Origin: Salminus brasiliensis
Taxonomy: Eukaryota > Chordata > Actinopteri > Characiformes > Bryconidae
Reading direction: 5' to 3'
Assembly: GCF_030463535.1 (NCBI RefSeq)
Contig: NC_132878.1
Coordinates: forward strand, 25,745,925 to 25,809,924
Length of the DNA: 64,000 nt
Under the pieces are notes generated by a model, which saw nothing but the letters and a program-made list of their open reading frames with translations, was not told where the DNA came from and did no database searches. A program made the position numbers and the translations under genes. Position 1 is the stretch's first letter. Each line of letters begins with the position of its first letter. Of this stretch, positions 39,001 through 49,171 are shown piece by piece.

Positions 39001-42000
39001 AACACATGGATCAGTCCCAGTGCTCAGTCATTACAGAGAACAAGCCCTTCATTAGTGATGACTTCACCCTAAATGACGCTTAGTGGACTTGGGTAGCACC
39101 ATGTGGACGTTGTTGTCCAGTAATCTTTCACAGACTTGCTTATGTGGTTCCTCATACTGTATGGCTCACCATGGTCTATATTTTATCTTTTGAAATTTCA
39201 CCTGGAAAAGTGGCCAAAGGTTTGTGGACACCCCTTTTAATCGCTGCATTCAGTTAGTTGCAATAGGTTGCACCCATATCTGACACAGATGCACACACAG
39301 CTTGTCTAGTCCTATTAGAGAAGTATTGCTAATAAAATAGGACTCTCTGGAGCAGGTCAACATGAACCTTTGGTACCATGCCTAATGACAGACGTGGGCT
39401 AGACAGATATAACGCAGTGGAACCGTGTTAAAATGATGGACCTCCATCCAGTGCTTTTGAGAAGAAACCAATGAATGAGCAGGTGTCCCAATACTTTTGT
39501 CCATGTAGGGTACATCTATTCAAGCTAATGTAATGTCAGTATTAGATTTAGAACAATGTTAATTTATGACTTAGGTGTTGATGATGGTGCAGTTAGCACC
39601 ATGCTACTTGGTGGCATATAAGGTATATTAGCCACCTAACTTCAAGTGCTAAAACTAAAAGGTGGGATCTGACTTTTTGCAACACTCGCTTACTCGCTCA
39701 CCTGAGAGTGGTTCTCGGCGTTTAACCGGCGGCTCCTCTTCTGGGCTCTCTCGCTCGGACTCCTGGGAGTTGCGGTTCGTTAACGAGTCTCCTCTGAGCT
39801 TGCTAAGGCTGCGCAGGAACGAAGGCCGCCGGTGGGCATCTTCATCATCCTCACCAGTTAAATCTCCTACAGGAAGACTCTCCCTCCGCTCACTCTTTTT
39901 CCTTCGACCTGCCAGCCTGCAGAGTGAGCAAGAGAGAGAGAGAGTTTTTAGGATCAGAGAGTCATGCACACTCGAAAGAACAATCATGCTATAATATGCT
40001 TAAAAATATATATTTTCTCCACTCAAATGTATTTACAATTTTTTTTTTATGTTTGACACTGTATGACAACATTGGGCCTATGCCTACAGACAACAGTGTG
40101 TCAAACAGTATCAGAAACCATATTAGCAAGTCTGTTTATCACTTGTGAAGCACATTAGCTTCGTAGCTCCAGAACCAAGCTAAAGCAAACTGCAGAAAGA
40201 CACCTTGGCTAAGTGACTACATGTGCAGTGAAGGGGAACTACTGTAAAAGTTGTTTTTTTCCACACAGGCCTTTTTCCGTAAGTATTTAATGGAAATTTA
40301 ATGGGAAGAAGTTCAGTGTGAACACAGGCCAGAGTCAAAAAGAAAAGTTGACCCAGCAATTTTCATGCAGGAGATCAAGCACATTAAGGAAACTACCAGG
40401 GGGCTCATGTGTGAGCAGGAGCCAATACATTACTGGGAAAACAGTGGCATCTAGATTACAGCCAACAAAAAGAGCTGCATGCGTGAATGACGCAAAGCCT
40501 GAACACTATCAGTAAACGTATTCAGTTCTGGATTTTAGGTGTGAAAAGGGCATTGAGTTTATTTTTCATATGATTGATTTCAGATATTACAGCTAAGGTA
40601 AATGGAACTGCATTGGCAGTAGCCCCAAAACCTATTACCCTCCCCAGCACTAACTGTACGTAGGTTCAATTCTTTATGGTTCTTCTTGGCTCAGGAGCTG
40701 CTCCAGAGGTGTGTCTTCTTTAGCCATGTCCTGAATGACTCCATAAGAACTAATTAAACTCCCGCAGGGGTTGCCGGACATGACCTGAGCATTTTCATTG
40801 TGTCCATCCCGTGAAACGGTTTTCTGTGTATTATAAATAAACAAACGGATGTGTGTTTGTGTGTTTATGATGTGAGGGAGACGGCGACTCTGCCCACCAG
40901 CTATTCACCCCTTAATGCTGCAGACTGCGAGGAACAATGAGCCTAGTATTAATAGCCCCCTAGTCTTTCCACTGTGTGATACAGCACACACAATCCCACT
41001 TTCTGCTTAAAACACATAAACACACACACACACACAATCCACAAACTGCTAATATTGCTAAACATAAATAGATATACTACGTAACCTATACGGTTCCTAA
41101 ATGCCCTGTGCATTCTGGTGCTGCACGTACTGCAAGGAAGGTTTGTGAGCTGTAGTTTTGCTATTTATGGCTGTAAAGTAAACATGGCCAACCCCAGTGT
41201 AGCACAAGTATTCATTCACTGCCCATCACACTTTGTAATTAAAATTTCCTGTCACTTTCAATTTAGTAAAAAATGGCTGCTTTAGTTAACATATGGTGCA
41301 ACACTCATCATCCATGTTCTGTAAGGATTAATATAAGGATTAATATTTGTAAAACCAAAGAAAATCCAGAAGACAAGTTGTTTTTACATTAATTTAGGAG
41401 ACAATGTCAGCTTGCTCAATTGACAATGTGCAAAATGTTAGACTATGAATTGTCAGGCATTATTCTGTGATTTAAGGTATATTTACCTATCAAAACAGTA
41501 AAAAAAACCTGAAATAAGTTAAAACTATGGATTGTCAGGCATTATTCTGTGAATTAAGGTATATTTACCTATCAAGACAGTAAAAAAACCCTGAAATAAG
41601 TTTAAACTATGGATTGTCAGGCATTATTCTGTGGTTTACGATTTAACTGTCCGCCATGTTGTCGAATTTGCAACCAGAGTCTGCGCAGTAGAAACCAGAG
41701 GTGGGGCCAAACTCAATTATTCACTGGGTTGACCCACCTCCTTTTTCCCAGACCACCAAGCATGTCTCAGACCGCCTTCATTGAGCTTACCGCGCAGAAG
41801 CAGAGCAGATTGTTCCCCTGGATACCCAGTTGATCCAGTAAGTGAAATGTTTCTACAGTAACAATGCAGCTCATGTAAGTTCCACTACAACTTAGCCACT
41901 CAATGTAATGAACAGAAAGGGCACAATGCAGATGGTGTGTTCCACCCAAGGCTGTCAATCACTTAATTCCTAAGTGTAACCCTGCCTAAATGTTGGAGAC

Positions 42001-43003
42001 AGACACTGGAGATGGAAAGACAGTTTAGAGGAGAGAAATGGGACTGAAAATGGGCTGTGTTGTCATTGAAACATATGGGGTTGGGTGGAGCTTCATACTG
42101 CAACTAGCCAGCAAAGGCGCTAGACAAGTGATTGCTTTACTTTTGAGAGATGGTACGCTGTCCATGTTTTCTACAGTCATTTAGACACTATATAGTGGTA
42201 ATCCTAGTATGTGGATGTGTGAGTGTTGTGTGTGTTTGGATATGAAGAATGAAATTAGAGACATATTTACACTTGGTATTGTTTTCCTGCACATAAACCT
42301 GCATAGGCTTTAATATTTAGTGTTTTGAAAACACTTTTGCAGCCTTAGCTATTAAGATATGTAAGACATATATTATAAACACTATTTGGTACCATAGCTG
42401 AACATGTACACTATACAGGCGTGCAGGTCTTCACATTCAGGAAAAGCTAATTTAATCACATTACACAGGTTAACCATGACCCTATATGGCCTCATCAATA
42501 TGGGGCACAACCACCCACCCACATTCTCTAACTTGCCTCAGTAGGGTCATGATTTCCTCGGATGCTCTGCGGTGATTTTTCTTCTTCTTCTTTTCCTTTG
42601 CAGAAGCAGGCGTGGCCGGGAGGGTGGAGCTCCGCAGGTTCCGCCCAGTGATGCGCAGGCCCTTGCTGAGTTTGCCCAGCGTCTTCACTGTGGACGAACT
42701 GCAGATGCGTTCCAAGGTCCCTCTCAGGGGTAGACCACCCTTTGTCCTCTCCGTGACCTTTGAGCCTCCATGCAGCTCGGCGTTCACCTCATTCTCTAGT
42801 GCCTCACCATCTCGCAACGACATCACCTCACTGAAGCCCATGTCTGACTCCGCCTCCTCAAAGGGGTTGAGACTGGATGGGGGCAGGATGAGCTCCCCAT
42901 TTCCTTGGCTATTCTGCAGGTCGATGTCAACGTTGCTGTGGTTACTCTCGTCATTGCCGTGATAACTCTTGGACCTGCCAGGCAGCTTCTTTAGGATAGG
43001 CAT
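22835..43003 (-). CDS. exoc3l2: exocyst complex component 3-like 2 (Sec6 family), complete coding region, 12 exons
   Basis: Spliced minus-strand gene. Joining 42519-43003, 39702-39916, 36201-37023, 35075-35189, 34540-34650, 34169-34269, 33452-33553, 32886-33021, 31595-31717, 30728-30883, 28750-28871 and 22835-23135 gives 2790 bp with compatible phases throughout, coding for 929 residues. Residues 1 to about 235 are a polar, charged N-terminal extension with an NPF motif (46-48) and a lysine run (136-143). Residues from about 235 onward form the helical Sec6-type region. Diagnostic late blocks are [32 protein letters not shown] and [11 protein letters not shown] followed by [12 protein letters not shown]; from memory these resemble the C-terminus of EXOC3L2 more than EXOC3L1, EXOC3L4 or TNFAIP2. 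The family tethers vesicles or shapes plasma membrane, and EXOC3L2 has been linked to VEGF receptor trafficking in endothelium. Family membership is near certain. The exact paralog, or an a/b fish duplicate, is less sure. Confidence 0.85.
23136..24940. other. last intron of exoc3l2, downstream part
   Basis: Non-coding. Includes a (CT)n(GT)n microsatellite (24576-24650). The open frames here are short and lack similarity. Confidence 0.7.
24576..24650. repeat. (CT)n(GT)n compound microsatellite
   Basis: About 16 CT units, a short interruption, then about 14 GT units. Confidence 0.95.
24945..26765. repeat. 31/21-bp minisatellite in the last intron of exoc3l2, about 65 copies
   Basis: A long unit (TTTAGGCTGATTTAGTGATG plus TGTGGTTGTGG, 31 bp) alternates irregularly with a 21-bp form lacking GGCTGATTTA. 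Few point changes, so it is recent. Strongly strand-biased: G/T-rich on the plus strand, A/C-rich on the sense strand of the gene. Confidence 0.95.
26840..26884. repeat. (AAT)n microsatellite
   Basis: About 14 trinucleotide units (ataataata). Confidence 0.95.
26885..28549. other. last intron of exoc3l2, upstream part, no feature seen
   Basis: No reading frame with similarity and no clear repeat. Confidence 0.6.
28550..28690. repeat. dispersed repeat, copy 2
   Basis: tgtgaatctggcagttgttc, then tgtgtcaaaatgacatgat, ccaatagaaatcc and actttgactttcattga, matching 12440-12565 in order and orientation. It ends about 60 bp before exoc3l2 exon 11. Confidence 0.6.
28750..28871 (-). CDS. exoc3l2: exoc3l2 coding exon 11
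   Basis: Residues 790-830. The acceptor is gttctatcag, with a (CT)n tract on the sense strand about 12 bp further upstream; the donor is TTACG/gtacgg. It encodes [20 protein letters not shown] followed by [20 protein letters not shown], a signature of the family's C-terminal domain. Confidence 0.92.
28883..28913. repeat. (GA)n microsatellite just upstream of exon 11
   Basis: About 15 GA units on the plus strand, i.e. a CT tract on the gene's sense strand 12 bp upstream of the 3' splice site. Confidence 0.95.
29404..29434. repeat. (AC)n microsatellite
   Basis: About 15 AC units. A shorter AC run after CCCCCCCC lies at 29152-29180. Intron of exoc3l2. Confidence 0.95.
29905..30012 (-). mobile_element. 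tRNA-derived SINE head (second family)
   Basis: On the minus strand it begins GTTGGTGTGGCGCAGGAGAT (A-box-like) with a B-box-like GGGTTTGATTCCC 50-60 bp later, the layout of a tRNA-derived SINE. In an intron of exoc3l2. Confidence 0.6.
30025..30160 (+). mobile_element. tRNA-derived SINE fragment (third family)
   Basis: ggctctcaagtggcacagca, then a decayed B-box and gccacggccatcaatggccg ggagtccc, typical of a common fish SINE. The same family recurs at 37405-37640. Confidence 0.65.
30728..30883 (-). CDS. exoc3l2: exoc3l2 coding exon 10
   Basis: Residues 738-789, 52 codons, phase 0 at both ends, between gatttctag and CTG/gtacac. It encodes [20 protein letters not shown], then [20 protein letters not shown] and [12 protein letters not shown]. 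This is the most conserved block of the family (EYxxxxMxGRxxC...R...R...DAxQLxxLF). Confidence 0.92.
31568..31592. repeat. (GT)n microsatellite at the exon 9 donor
   Basis: About 12 GT units on the plus strand, i.e. a CA repeat beginning at the third intron base after exoc3l2 exon 9. Confidence 0.95.
31595..31717 (-). CDS. exoc3l2: exoc3l2 coding exon 9
   Basis: Residues 697-737, 41 codons, phase 0 at both ends. The acceptor is ctctgccctgcag. The donor CAG/gtacac runs straight into a CA repeat. It encodes [20 protein letters not shown] followed by a basic helical stretch, matching the family's FxxLxxRxWL block. Confidence 0.9.
32886..33021 (-). CDS. exoc3l2: exoc3l2 coding exon 8
   Basis: Residues 651-696. 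The acceptor is a run of about 15 TG dinucleotides ending in tag, with no conventional polypyrimidine tract. The donor is CAGG/gtaaga. It encodes [20 protein letters not shown] and a helix containing [20 protein letters not shown]. Confidence 0.9.
33022..33054. repeat. (AC)n microsatellite at the exon 8 acceptor
   Basis: On the gene's sense strand it is about 15 TG units ending directly in the tag acceptor of exon 8. Confidence 0.95.
33452..33553 (-). CDS. exoc3l2: exoc3l2 coding exon 7
   Basis: Residues 617-651. The 3' splice site is a tandem AG (ttttcagag). Only the second AG, which starts the exon at 33553, keeps the reading frame; the first would give TAG as the fourth codon. It encodes [20 protein letters not shown] followed by [14 protein letters not shown]. 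The donor is CAG/gtacaa. Confidence 0.88.
33571..33598. repeat. (AC)n microsatellite upstream of exon 7
   Basis: About 13 AC units beginning about 18 bp upstream of the exon 7 acceptor (TG on the sense strand). Confidence 0.95.
34169..34269 (-). CDS. exoc3l2: exoc3l2 coding exon 6
   Basis: Residues 584-617. The acceptor is tgtttacag and the donor CACAG/gtaagg is near consensus. It encodes [20 protein letters not shown] followed by [14 protein letters not shown]. The exon ends in phase 2. Confidence 0.9.
34540..34650 (-). CDS. exoc3l2: exoc3l2 coding exon 5
   Basis: Residues 547-583, exactly 37 codons between gtgcacag and CAG/gtaaaa. It encodes an amphipathic helical segment containing [20 protein letters not shown]. 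Both junctions are phase 0, so skipping this exon would keep the frame. Confidence 0.9.
35075..35189 (-). CDS. exoc3l2: exoc3l2 coding exon 4
   Basis: Residues 508-546. The acceptor is tgttgcag and the donor is TGG/gtaaac. It encodes [20 protein letters not shown] and then [19 protein letters not shown]. The acidic leucine block matches the family's segment after the WxxxxY core (compare LEPLLxxExIxxLE in EXOC3L1). Confidence 0.9.
35340..36200. other. intron 3 of exoc3l2, no separate feature
   Basis: AT-rich. A short A-rich run lies at 36087-36125. No other exon seen. Confidence 0.6.
36201..37023 (-). CDS. exoc3l2: exoc3l2 coding exon 3 (large central exon)
   Basis: Residues 234-508, the largest exon (823 bp) and the most GC-rich stretch of the gene. 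It begins with a helix-like segment ([20 protein letters not shown]). A proline/threonine/serine linker (about 270-305) follows, then the start of the Sec6-like helical part ([18 protein letters not shown]). An insertion at about 371-400 is built on an eight-residue repeat ([24 protein letters not shown]), followed by a basic patch KRPRKLRLK (402-410). The exon ends in [20 protein letters not shown] and [11 protein letters not shown], a typical exocyst-3 family core. Open reading frames on the opposite strand here are shadows of its GC-rich codons. Confidence 0.92.
37405..37640 (+). mobile_element. tRNA-derived SINE (third family)
   Basis: ggctccagagtggcgcgact (A-box region), gatcacaagttgatttcct (B-box region), then tcaggatggatggccctcag and a body ending ataggcggagtccc. 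In intron 2 of exoc3l2. Confidence 0.7.
37690..38165. repeat. dispersed repeat rich in GGGACCCATTTG-type words
   Basis: gggacccatgtgagacccat, ggacccatttgggaacccaa and cccacatgggcatgctggct are imperfect repeats of one word. A second piece is at 37690-37830. Between them, 37850-37990 has the gttctttaaa-type palindromic words also seen at 4165-4300 and 52010-52345. Confidence 0.5.
38170..39195. other. intron 2 of exoc3l2, no further feature seen
   Basis: No exon, RNA gene or clear repeat. Confidence 0.5.
39200..39515. mobile_element. non-autonomous Tc1-type element
   Basis: Left end aaaggtttgtggacacccct and right end ggtgtcccaatacttttgtccatgtag are imperfect inverted repeats of the ACTATATGGACAAAAGTATT family. 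The inside is non-coding. It ends about 190 bp from exoc3l2 exon 2. Confidence 0.75.
39702..39916 (-). CDS. exoc3l2: exoc3l2 coding exon 2
   Basis: Residues 162-234. The acceptor is a CT-rich tract ending ctctgcag and the donor is CAG/gtgagc. The 71 or so residues are strongly charged and low-complexity, with KKSERRES and a glutamate/serine-rich part, and probably disordered. It joins exon 1 in phase 2 and exon 3 in phase 1. Confidence 0.88.
40000..41435. other. intron 1 of exoc3l2, no feature seen
   Basis: Ordinary intron sequence with short CA runs. Confidence 0.5.
41440..41635. repeat. 82-bp tandem repeat, about 2.3 copies
   Basis: TGTCAGGCATTATTCTGTG begins at 41451, 41533 and 41615 (82-bp steps) with few differences. 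Confidence 0.9.
41640..42515. other. intron 1 of exoc3l2, no feature seen
   Basis: A 74-codon plus-strand frame at 41609-41833 starts inside the 82-bp repeat and has no similarity I recognise. Confidence 0.5.
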
Positions 43004-43025
43004 TTTGGCTCTGAAAGCGTGAACA
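42519..43025 (-). CDS. exoc3l2: exoc3l2 coding exon 1 (with 22 bp of 5' UTR)
   Basis: Residues 1-162. A polypyrimidine-rich acceptor ending in CAG lies just upstream of 43025, so the exon opens with 22 bp of leader before the ATG at 43003. At least one non-coding exon must therefore lie further upstream. The donor is taken as GG/gtgggt at 42519/42518 because it leaves two bases (phase 2), which the next exon needs. A donor at the in-frame CAA/gttaga 9 bp earlier would break the frame. The peptide starts [10 protein letters not shown], has NPFEEAESD at 46-54, and ends with a basic lysine run and a short helix-like segment. Confidence 0.88.
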
Positions 43026-43769
43026 CTGAAAAAAACAAACAGTGGAGAAAATTAAAGGGCCTGTGAAAATGAAAGGACCAGTATCATGAGAAACCAAAAG
43101 TTCAGTTTCCTGAAGTTTGTAGTGTTTCATAATGTACCACCCACTGTCCAGGCTTTACACTCTTTGAATGGAAAACAGCTTCTTTTGAAATCATTGCTTT
43201 AGTGATGGTCGCGAAAGCCAAAACACTTAAAGACATTTGCCCTGCACACTTATGCTGGCATAAGGCATATTTAAGCCTGGATTGCTTTTTGAACGCTTTT
43301 TTTTACAATAAAAGGGGGTCAATTAGAACTGAGCTCATATATCTAAGAAAACTAACAAAATATTTAACAAAAAATGAAAAGAAGCTGTAAAATCTTCACA
43401 TAAAAAAGATCATTATGACTTTTGATTATATCTTTTGGTTCATAATCCCACACTACCAACTTACTGGACACTCATTGGTCACTTAAATTATGATTAAAAA
43501 TAATTAGTAAAGGATTAAACCAACTGTAGGGTTTAGGAAATCTGCATTACAGAAATCATGGTCCTCAGATTTGTAATATTGAAAGTGTGTAACCTCAGGC
43601 TAAAGCAGTGAGGGTATTCATTAACTGTTAATAAAAAGGTGAGGGGGGGAAGCACATTCCAGAAAGCCCATGGCTCTCTAATTGGGCCAACGCACAGTAG
43701 CCGCACATTCCCACGTGTATTTATAGCCCATTCCAAGCCTTGCAGCATTTCCTCATTTTTATACAACAG

Positions 43770-44040
43770 CATACCTAGACTGCTAGAGGGGGCCTAGTAC
43801 AGCTAAACTCAATGATATTCACTGTGGTCTGCTTGAAAACAGCTTCTACTCTTCTAGGATGACTTTCCACAAAGCCTTCGAACATTGCTGTGAGGACTTG
43901 ATTGCATTTAGCCATTGGAACTATAGTAGGGGTCAGGTAATGATGCTGGGTGACAGATTCAGGAGTACAAACTAATCTCAAAGATATTGGATGGAGCTCC
44001 ATTACTTCTAAGAACTGCACCGCCCAGTGATTTGGTTATA
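43770..44040. mobile_element. fragment of a non-autonomous Tc1-type element
   Basis: gtacagctaaactcaatgat, aaacagcttctactcttcta ggatgac and the ttggatggagctccattact segment resemble common fish Tc1-derived elements. No terminal repeats visible. Confidence 0.4.
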
Positions 44041-46284
44041 CCCTATGACCTTAGGCTTACGTGCAACTGCTTGAGAGATTTTCATTTTATTTGCCAATGA
44101 TTTTCTGTGGAGATTACACACTATATAAGCTGTGTGCACTTGCAGACTAGAACGCCTGGCAACGGGTGCACCTAAAATGAACCGAAAGAAATGAATTGTG
44201 AAAGATATTTTTGTACAGTGCCGTGTTTTATGAATGATGTTAGAACTGAATAACTGATTGTTCTACCATTGAACAATTATAATAATGATATTGAATATTA
44301 TTACCATCATTTTTATTATGACATTCTTAGAATTAAAACCTGTCCTAACCGCCTTAGTCTGGTCCATGTTAAGTGTTCTGTATCCTGCCACAGTGTCTCA
44401 TTGTTTGCAGTGTTCCGGTGTGTGTGCTTGCACTAAATGCATTAGCAGTGTTAGCGTGTGTTGGCTTGCACAGTGGCTAGAGCGCGATAACAGCTTCCTT
44501 TCACCATCACTCTCCATGGAGAGTTCTCTTGACTTGCTGAGAGTAAGCACGCACCTGGCACTTATAAAAACAGTGTTGGGCAGATCATCGGAAAAAGGAC
44601 ACAGATAATAAAGCACCATTGAATGGGGTGATTATTTCAACTTCTCTGTCAGGCACCCATTATTAACAAGGTTAAGGGAAATTCCATCAGAAATGTTCCC
44701 CCTTAAAAAAAAAACAATTCTTCAGAAATGAACGTGAATGTTTTTAGTGCAAGATATGGTACCGAAATGAGCCCCCATTGACTTCCAAAACTACTGGGTT
44801 GTTTTCTACTACCCAAGTACTAAAGCAACTTCTGTAGGATCATTTTGTCTGTAGGAGTAATTTGCACAGTGCTGGGTAATTCGTGGGTTGTTTTTTTTTT
44901 GGGTAGCTCCCGGCCACTGGGATAATAACATAGCTTTTGCTTGCTAGCAATAGCAAAACACTGTACTGTTTGTTTCTACTGTCTTACTGAAAGGTCACTG
45001 ACAGTTGTAGCACATATTATGTTCATCATAATTTGTGGATATTAACCTAAATAGACATTTCTGTCACCTTTCTGCTACCTTGGTAAGACTAGATATTATC
45101 ATGCTACTTTTATCATAAAGTTTAGTCCACTTCCCATTTAAGCAGAGGAATTGCAAATGTTGTCCAGGAGGACAACAGGAGCTCAATGTCTGTTGGACTA
45201 ATAAGATTTAATTTTATTTAGAAAATGATCCAGATTTTCAAAAATCCAATCAAAAAGTAACCATATACTTGAAAAATTGCCCAGCACGTTGGGCTATTCA
45301 TAACTATTCATGGTTTGATCCAGCGCAGGACTATTTAGACCCAAATGATTGTTTTGAACTCTCTATCCTCACTTTTGCATTGCTCAAGGTCAAGGTTTTA
45401 AGGTGTTACTGTAATCATGTTTGTTTTGACCAATTCCAAATCCAAGTCTGCAGCTGATGCAGAAATGCAGTTTCCTTCAATCATTGCTTTATCACTTGTA
45501 CAAGATTGCAAGACCTGATAAAGAACAGAACTGCTCTACAGTTGCATCACGCACTGTTTTTTTCTATTATGTGTTTGTCAAGTCAAGCGCTGAAGGCCTG
45601 AGTGAGTGAAGGAACAATCAAAAGAGTGAATTACTAAGTGACAAGCAACTCAAAAAAAATTCCCGAAAAAGTTGCTAATCTTTGATCTACTACCAGTGTC
45701 ATTCAGACTGATGTTCTACACAATATAAGTGTTTTTGATACCACAGCTTTATATAACATTAATATGCATTACATGTTCTGGAGACAGAGGGAGGAAGATT
45801 GATTAGATCTATGCGTGTGTGCGTCCCCATCCCGGACCATCTTGGTTCCCGTTTTGTGTAACTTGTTTAAGTTTTGACCGTGTTTGTCGAATGCTGGAGC
45901 TGCGTCCTCTTCCAATATTTTTATCTGTTGTTAGCGCAGCAGTGCCGCAGGAAACCCGCCTCATAAATATTACAGTCATGAGAGGAAAGCACTGTTTATT
46001 TCTCTGGTAATATGTATGTGTTAAGGACAGTTCTAACTAAACACTGGTGATTCGCTAGAGAATTCCCGGGTTTGGCTCGGCACACTGCTGCGCAAGTGAT
46101 TCAGTTCAACTGATGAATTACAAACAGGGACTTCTGCAATCAGATTTTAAAGAGGCTTCCAGGTCAGTGCTGCCAACAGACTTGTATATTGCAGCTTACA
46201 ATTGACTCGAAAACATGTGGCAGAACATGAGGCTCTGCTACAGAGGATATGTACTAATAAAGTATGTGCATATAAATATAAACC
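44041..46284. other. upstream region of exoc3l2 (probable leader intron), no gene seen
   Basis: Only short frames. 44395-44560 is slightly more GC-rich but lacks splice or domain support. Confidence 0.45.
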
Positions 46285-46610
46285 ATCAACCAATTAGCCA
46301 TAACATTGGGTTACACTATTAAGTAAACAATGCCACCTGTCAAGAGGTGGGATAAACATATTTGGCAGGAAGTGAACAGTTGATCTTTTGGAAGCTGGAA
46401 AAATGGGCAAGCATAAGAATCTAAGCCACTTAATAAGTGAAATTGTGCTGGTCTGACAACTGGGTTATCTCCATATTGGCTGGTCTTGCGGGGAGTCCCT
46501 GATATATAGTGGTCAGTACCTACCAGAAGTGGTCAGAAAAAGAATAAATGGTAAACCAGTGACAGGCCTCAACTGAGTAGTTGAGACCTACACAGCATAG
46601 ACCTAGTCAC
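46285..46610 (+). mobile_element. Tc1-like transposon fragment, N-terminal end (family 5)
   Basis: accatcaaccaattagccat at the start and atgggcaagcataagaatct (MGKHKNLSHL..) mark the start of another common fish Tc1 transposase. It decays after agtggtcagtacctaccaga. Confidence 0.7.
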
Positions 46611-48180
46611 AATGAATTTCACTATACTGTACATGCACATGTAGACTGTGTATGCTGACAGTAAACTGGAGAATATTTGTCCAGTATTGCTCCAGAAGAA
46701 GAGTACCAGTGTATTAAGAAGGATTATATTAATATCAATCAGAAATTTGACTTCATCATAATTCTCAGGTCTAATCTAGTTTATACACCTGGTGTGTGTA
46801 AGAAGCAGAATGGGTACACATATATGAAAACACACAGACTTGTGAGGACCTACATTAAAGTACAACTAAATCTCTTTATTGGGGAACTTTTAAAAAATGT
46901 TAGACAGCACTCTTCAGCTTATTTGTTTGGCTCATTTTGGGATAACAAAGGTAAAAAAAAAGGGTGGAAAGGGATCAAGGGTGTCCAATTATTTTATACA
47001 ATCCTAACTCTAATCTACCACTATTTGTAAGAGTGTCGTAAAACAAGCAAGAATAGTATAGCAGTAGGTAGCAGTAAGACCTTTTGAAAGCTGAGAACCA
47101 CATAGGCAGGTCTATTTGATTATCCAACATTGAACATACAATTTGCATCGTAATTGGTGGGCTTTATACTGCCATAGCTACTTGAGCCTAATAGCTCTAG
47201 TGAAAAACTAAAGCATCAGACATGTCTTAGCTGATTGACTACATTTGGACAAAAGGCCAGAAATGTTCTTGCTCATAAGTGTCCATTTTCAGTGAAATGT
47301 CCTCACTTGTTGCACATGTTGAGGTTGAGCAAGTGGCAAGGATGCTATTTAAGGTGTCAACACACACAGACACACATGCACACACTCTCTCTCACACACA
47401 CACACACCTGCTGACCCTGCAGGAAGATCTCTCCCTACCAGATGAAAGTGTGTGTCCTGTAGTCAGCATGTGTTCGTTCATTCATATTTCAACACGCTCT
47501 CACCCATCCACCCAAACACACACATATATACATATTTATATATACACACATACACTCCACGAAGCAAAGGCCATGGCACAGGGTGCAGAATGTGTCCGGC
47601 ATGCCGAGTGCTTTATGACATGTGTAGGGTATGGAGTGTGTGTTAGTAAATACAGGGCTCAGATCAGCTGTAAAGAGAGAAGCAGTTACATAAAAAAGAC
47701 AGGGCAGTCCCCGATACCGTGCGTATGCCACATTAAGTGAGGTAAGAGGTGATGGGTCAGTGTATGTGTTGAGTTAGAGAGGGGACGGACTGTTCTGCAG
47801 GGTGTAGTGTGGTTTTTCCTGCCTTAGCACATTTGATTTAGGTCACTAAGCATTACAAATTCTCAGCCAACACAGCGTAAAATATGAAAAATAGTTGTGT
47901 GATACTAAAACTTGCTATAGTAAACACCCAGCAAGGTTTGGATGAAAAAGACTAACTGATAAATGAGCTTGATTGCTTGATTGGTGTTCCTCTGTCCAGG
48001 ACTCCCTGCTACACATCCGAACTAAAAACAACAGCAAGCGGCGCAGGGAGAAATGACTGAAACAGGCTCTACATGTACAGATGGTGCTATAGACTGTGAT
48101 GTGTTTCCGTACTTAAAACATTGCTAAACATAAGGCAGATCTCAATCACTTAACATTAACATTAAACATTAAACAACCAC
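46611..48180. other. non-coding, no gene seen
   Basis: 46677-47030 is an open frame of 117 codons but AT-rich and without similarity. 47369-47408 and 47514-47550 are CA/TA-rich. Confidence 0.45.
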
Positions 48181-48184
48181 ATTG

Positions 48185-48345
48185 ACCATTTGTGATGGAC
48201 ACAGATGGAATTCGGCTTCCATATTTATCCCATCCATGCTGTGAGCACACCCATACACACCAGTGAAACACACACAGTGGGGAGCAGAGAGGGTGAAGGG
48301 CCTTGCTCAAGGGCCCAACAGTGGGAGCTTGCTGAGCCCGGGTAT
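48185..48345 (-). mobile_element. tRNA-derived SINE, truncated (first family)
   Basis: Contains ccttgctcaagggcccaaca and gcttgctgagcccgggtatt. The A-box part is missing. Same family as 12832-13135. Confidence 0.7.
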
Positions 48346-49124
48346 TGAATCATGTTTGATGACCACCTTGTACCAATTTAATCAGGGTTATTTGTAATGT
48401 TGAAGCAAAAAGGTAAAGTAATGCTGGGAAAAAATGAAAATAAAGTGAAGCACTGCCATAAAAAAGGCGTGATTCTTAGCTAGCCTGCTAGCCTTACTAA
48501 CAGTACTAACAATAGGGTTTGTTTTCAAGCTCTAGTTAGCTTATGCTTGAGAAGACAGAGTTAAACAGTGGAAAGCAGTCTTGTGTGGACAGGACAAAGC
48601 CACATAAGCCTTGAGATTGGTGCGGTATTAATGTTTACAGGCAAATACCATTATACCATACCATATACCATTGACTTTGTTAGACACTCCTACATTGTAT
48701 TTGGTTACAATCTGGAACTAAAAAACTGTCTCACAACCTAGCTAGCAAACTAGCAAACTAGCTGGCCATGTTCCTGAACTTTAGCTTTCAACTTCACCAG
48801 TGCAGCTGCTTGCTAGTAAACCTACTGCTAAACTCTGAGGAAATTTTAAATAGTAGAAATCATGCAACAATTTTTAAAGTGATGTAATTTGTCAAGCAAT
48901 GGAAGTTGATATACTGATCTCCAGAAAACAAACAACAGTATTTGGTGATCTTTAAACATTGCTAAGCTGCTCAACCAGCACCAGACTAGCATAAACCAGC
49001 TTAGTCAATTTTTTTTTTTCATTTTGATTGATTTTCATTTAAAAAAAAATCATGTTTCTTTGTTGTGCACTTTCTTTTCCTTTGTGCCTCTATTTACAGG
49101 TGAACTGAGGATTCCATGATTCCA

Positions 49125-49171
<47 letters not shown>

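Noticed and set aside
46677..47030. 117-codon open frame as a small gene
   Set aside because: AT-rich, no similarity, no promoter or splice context; frames of this length are expected by chance.
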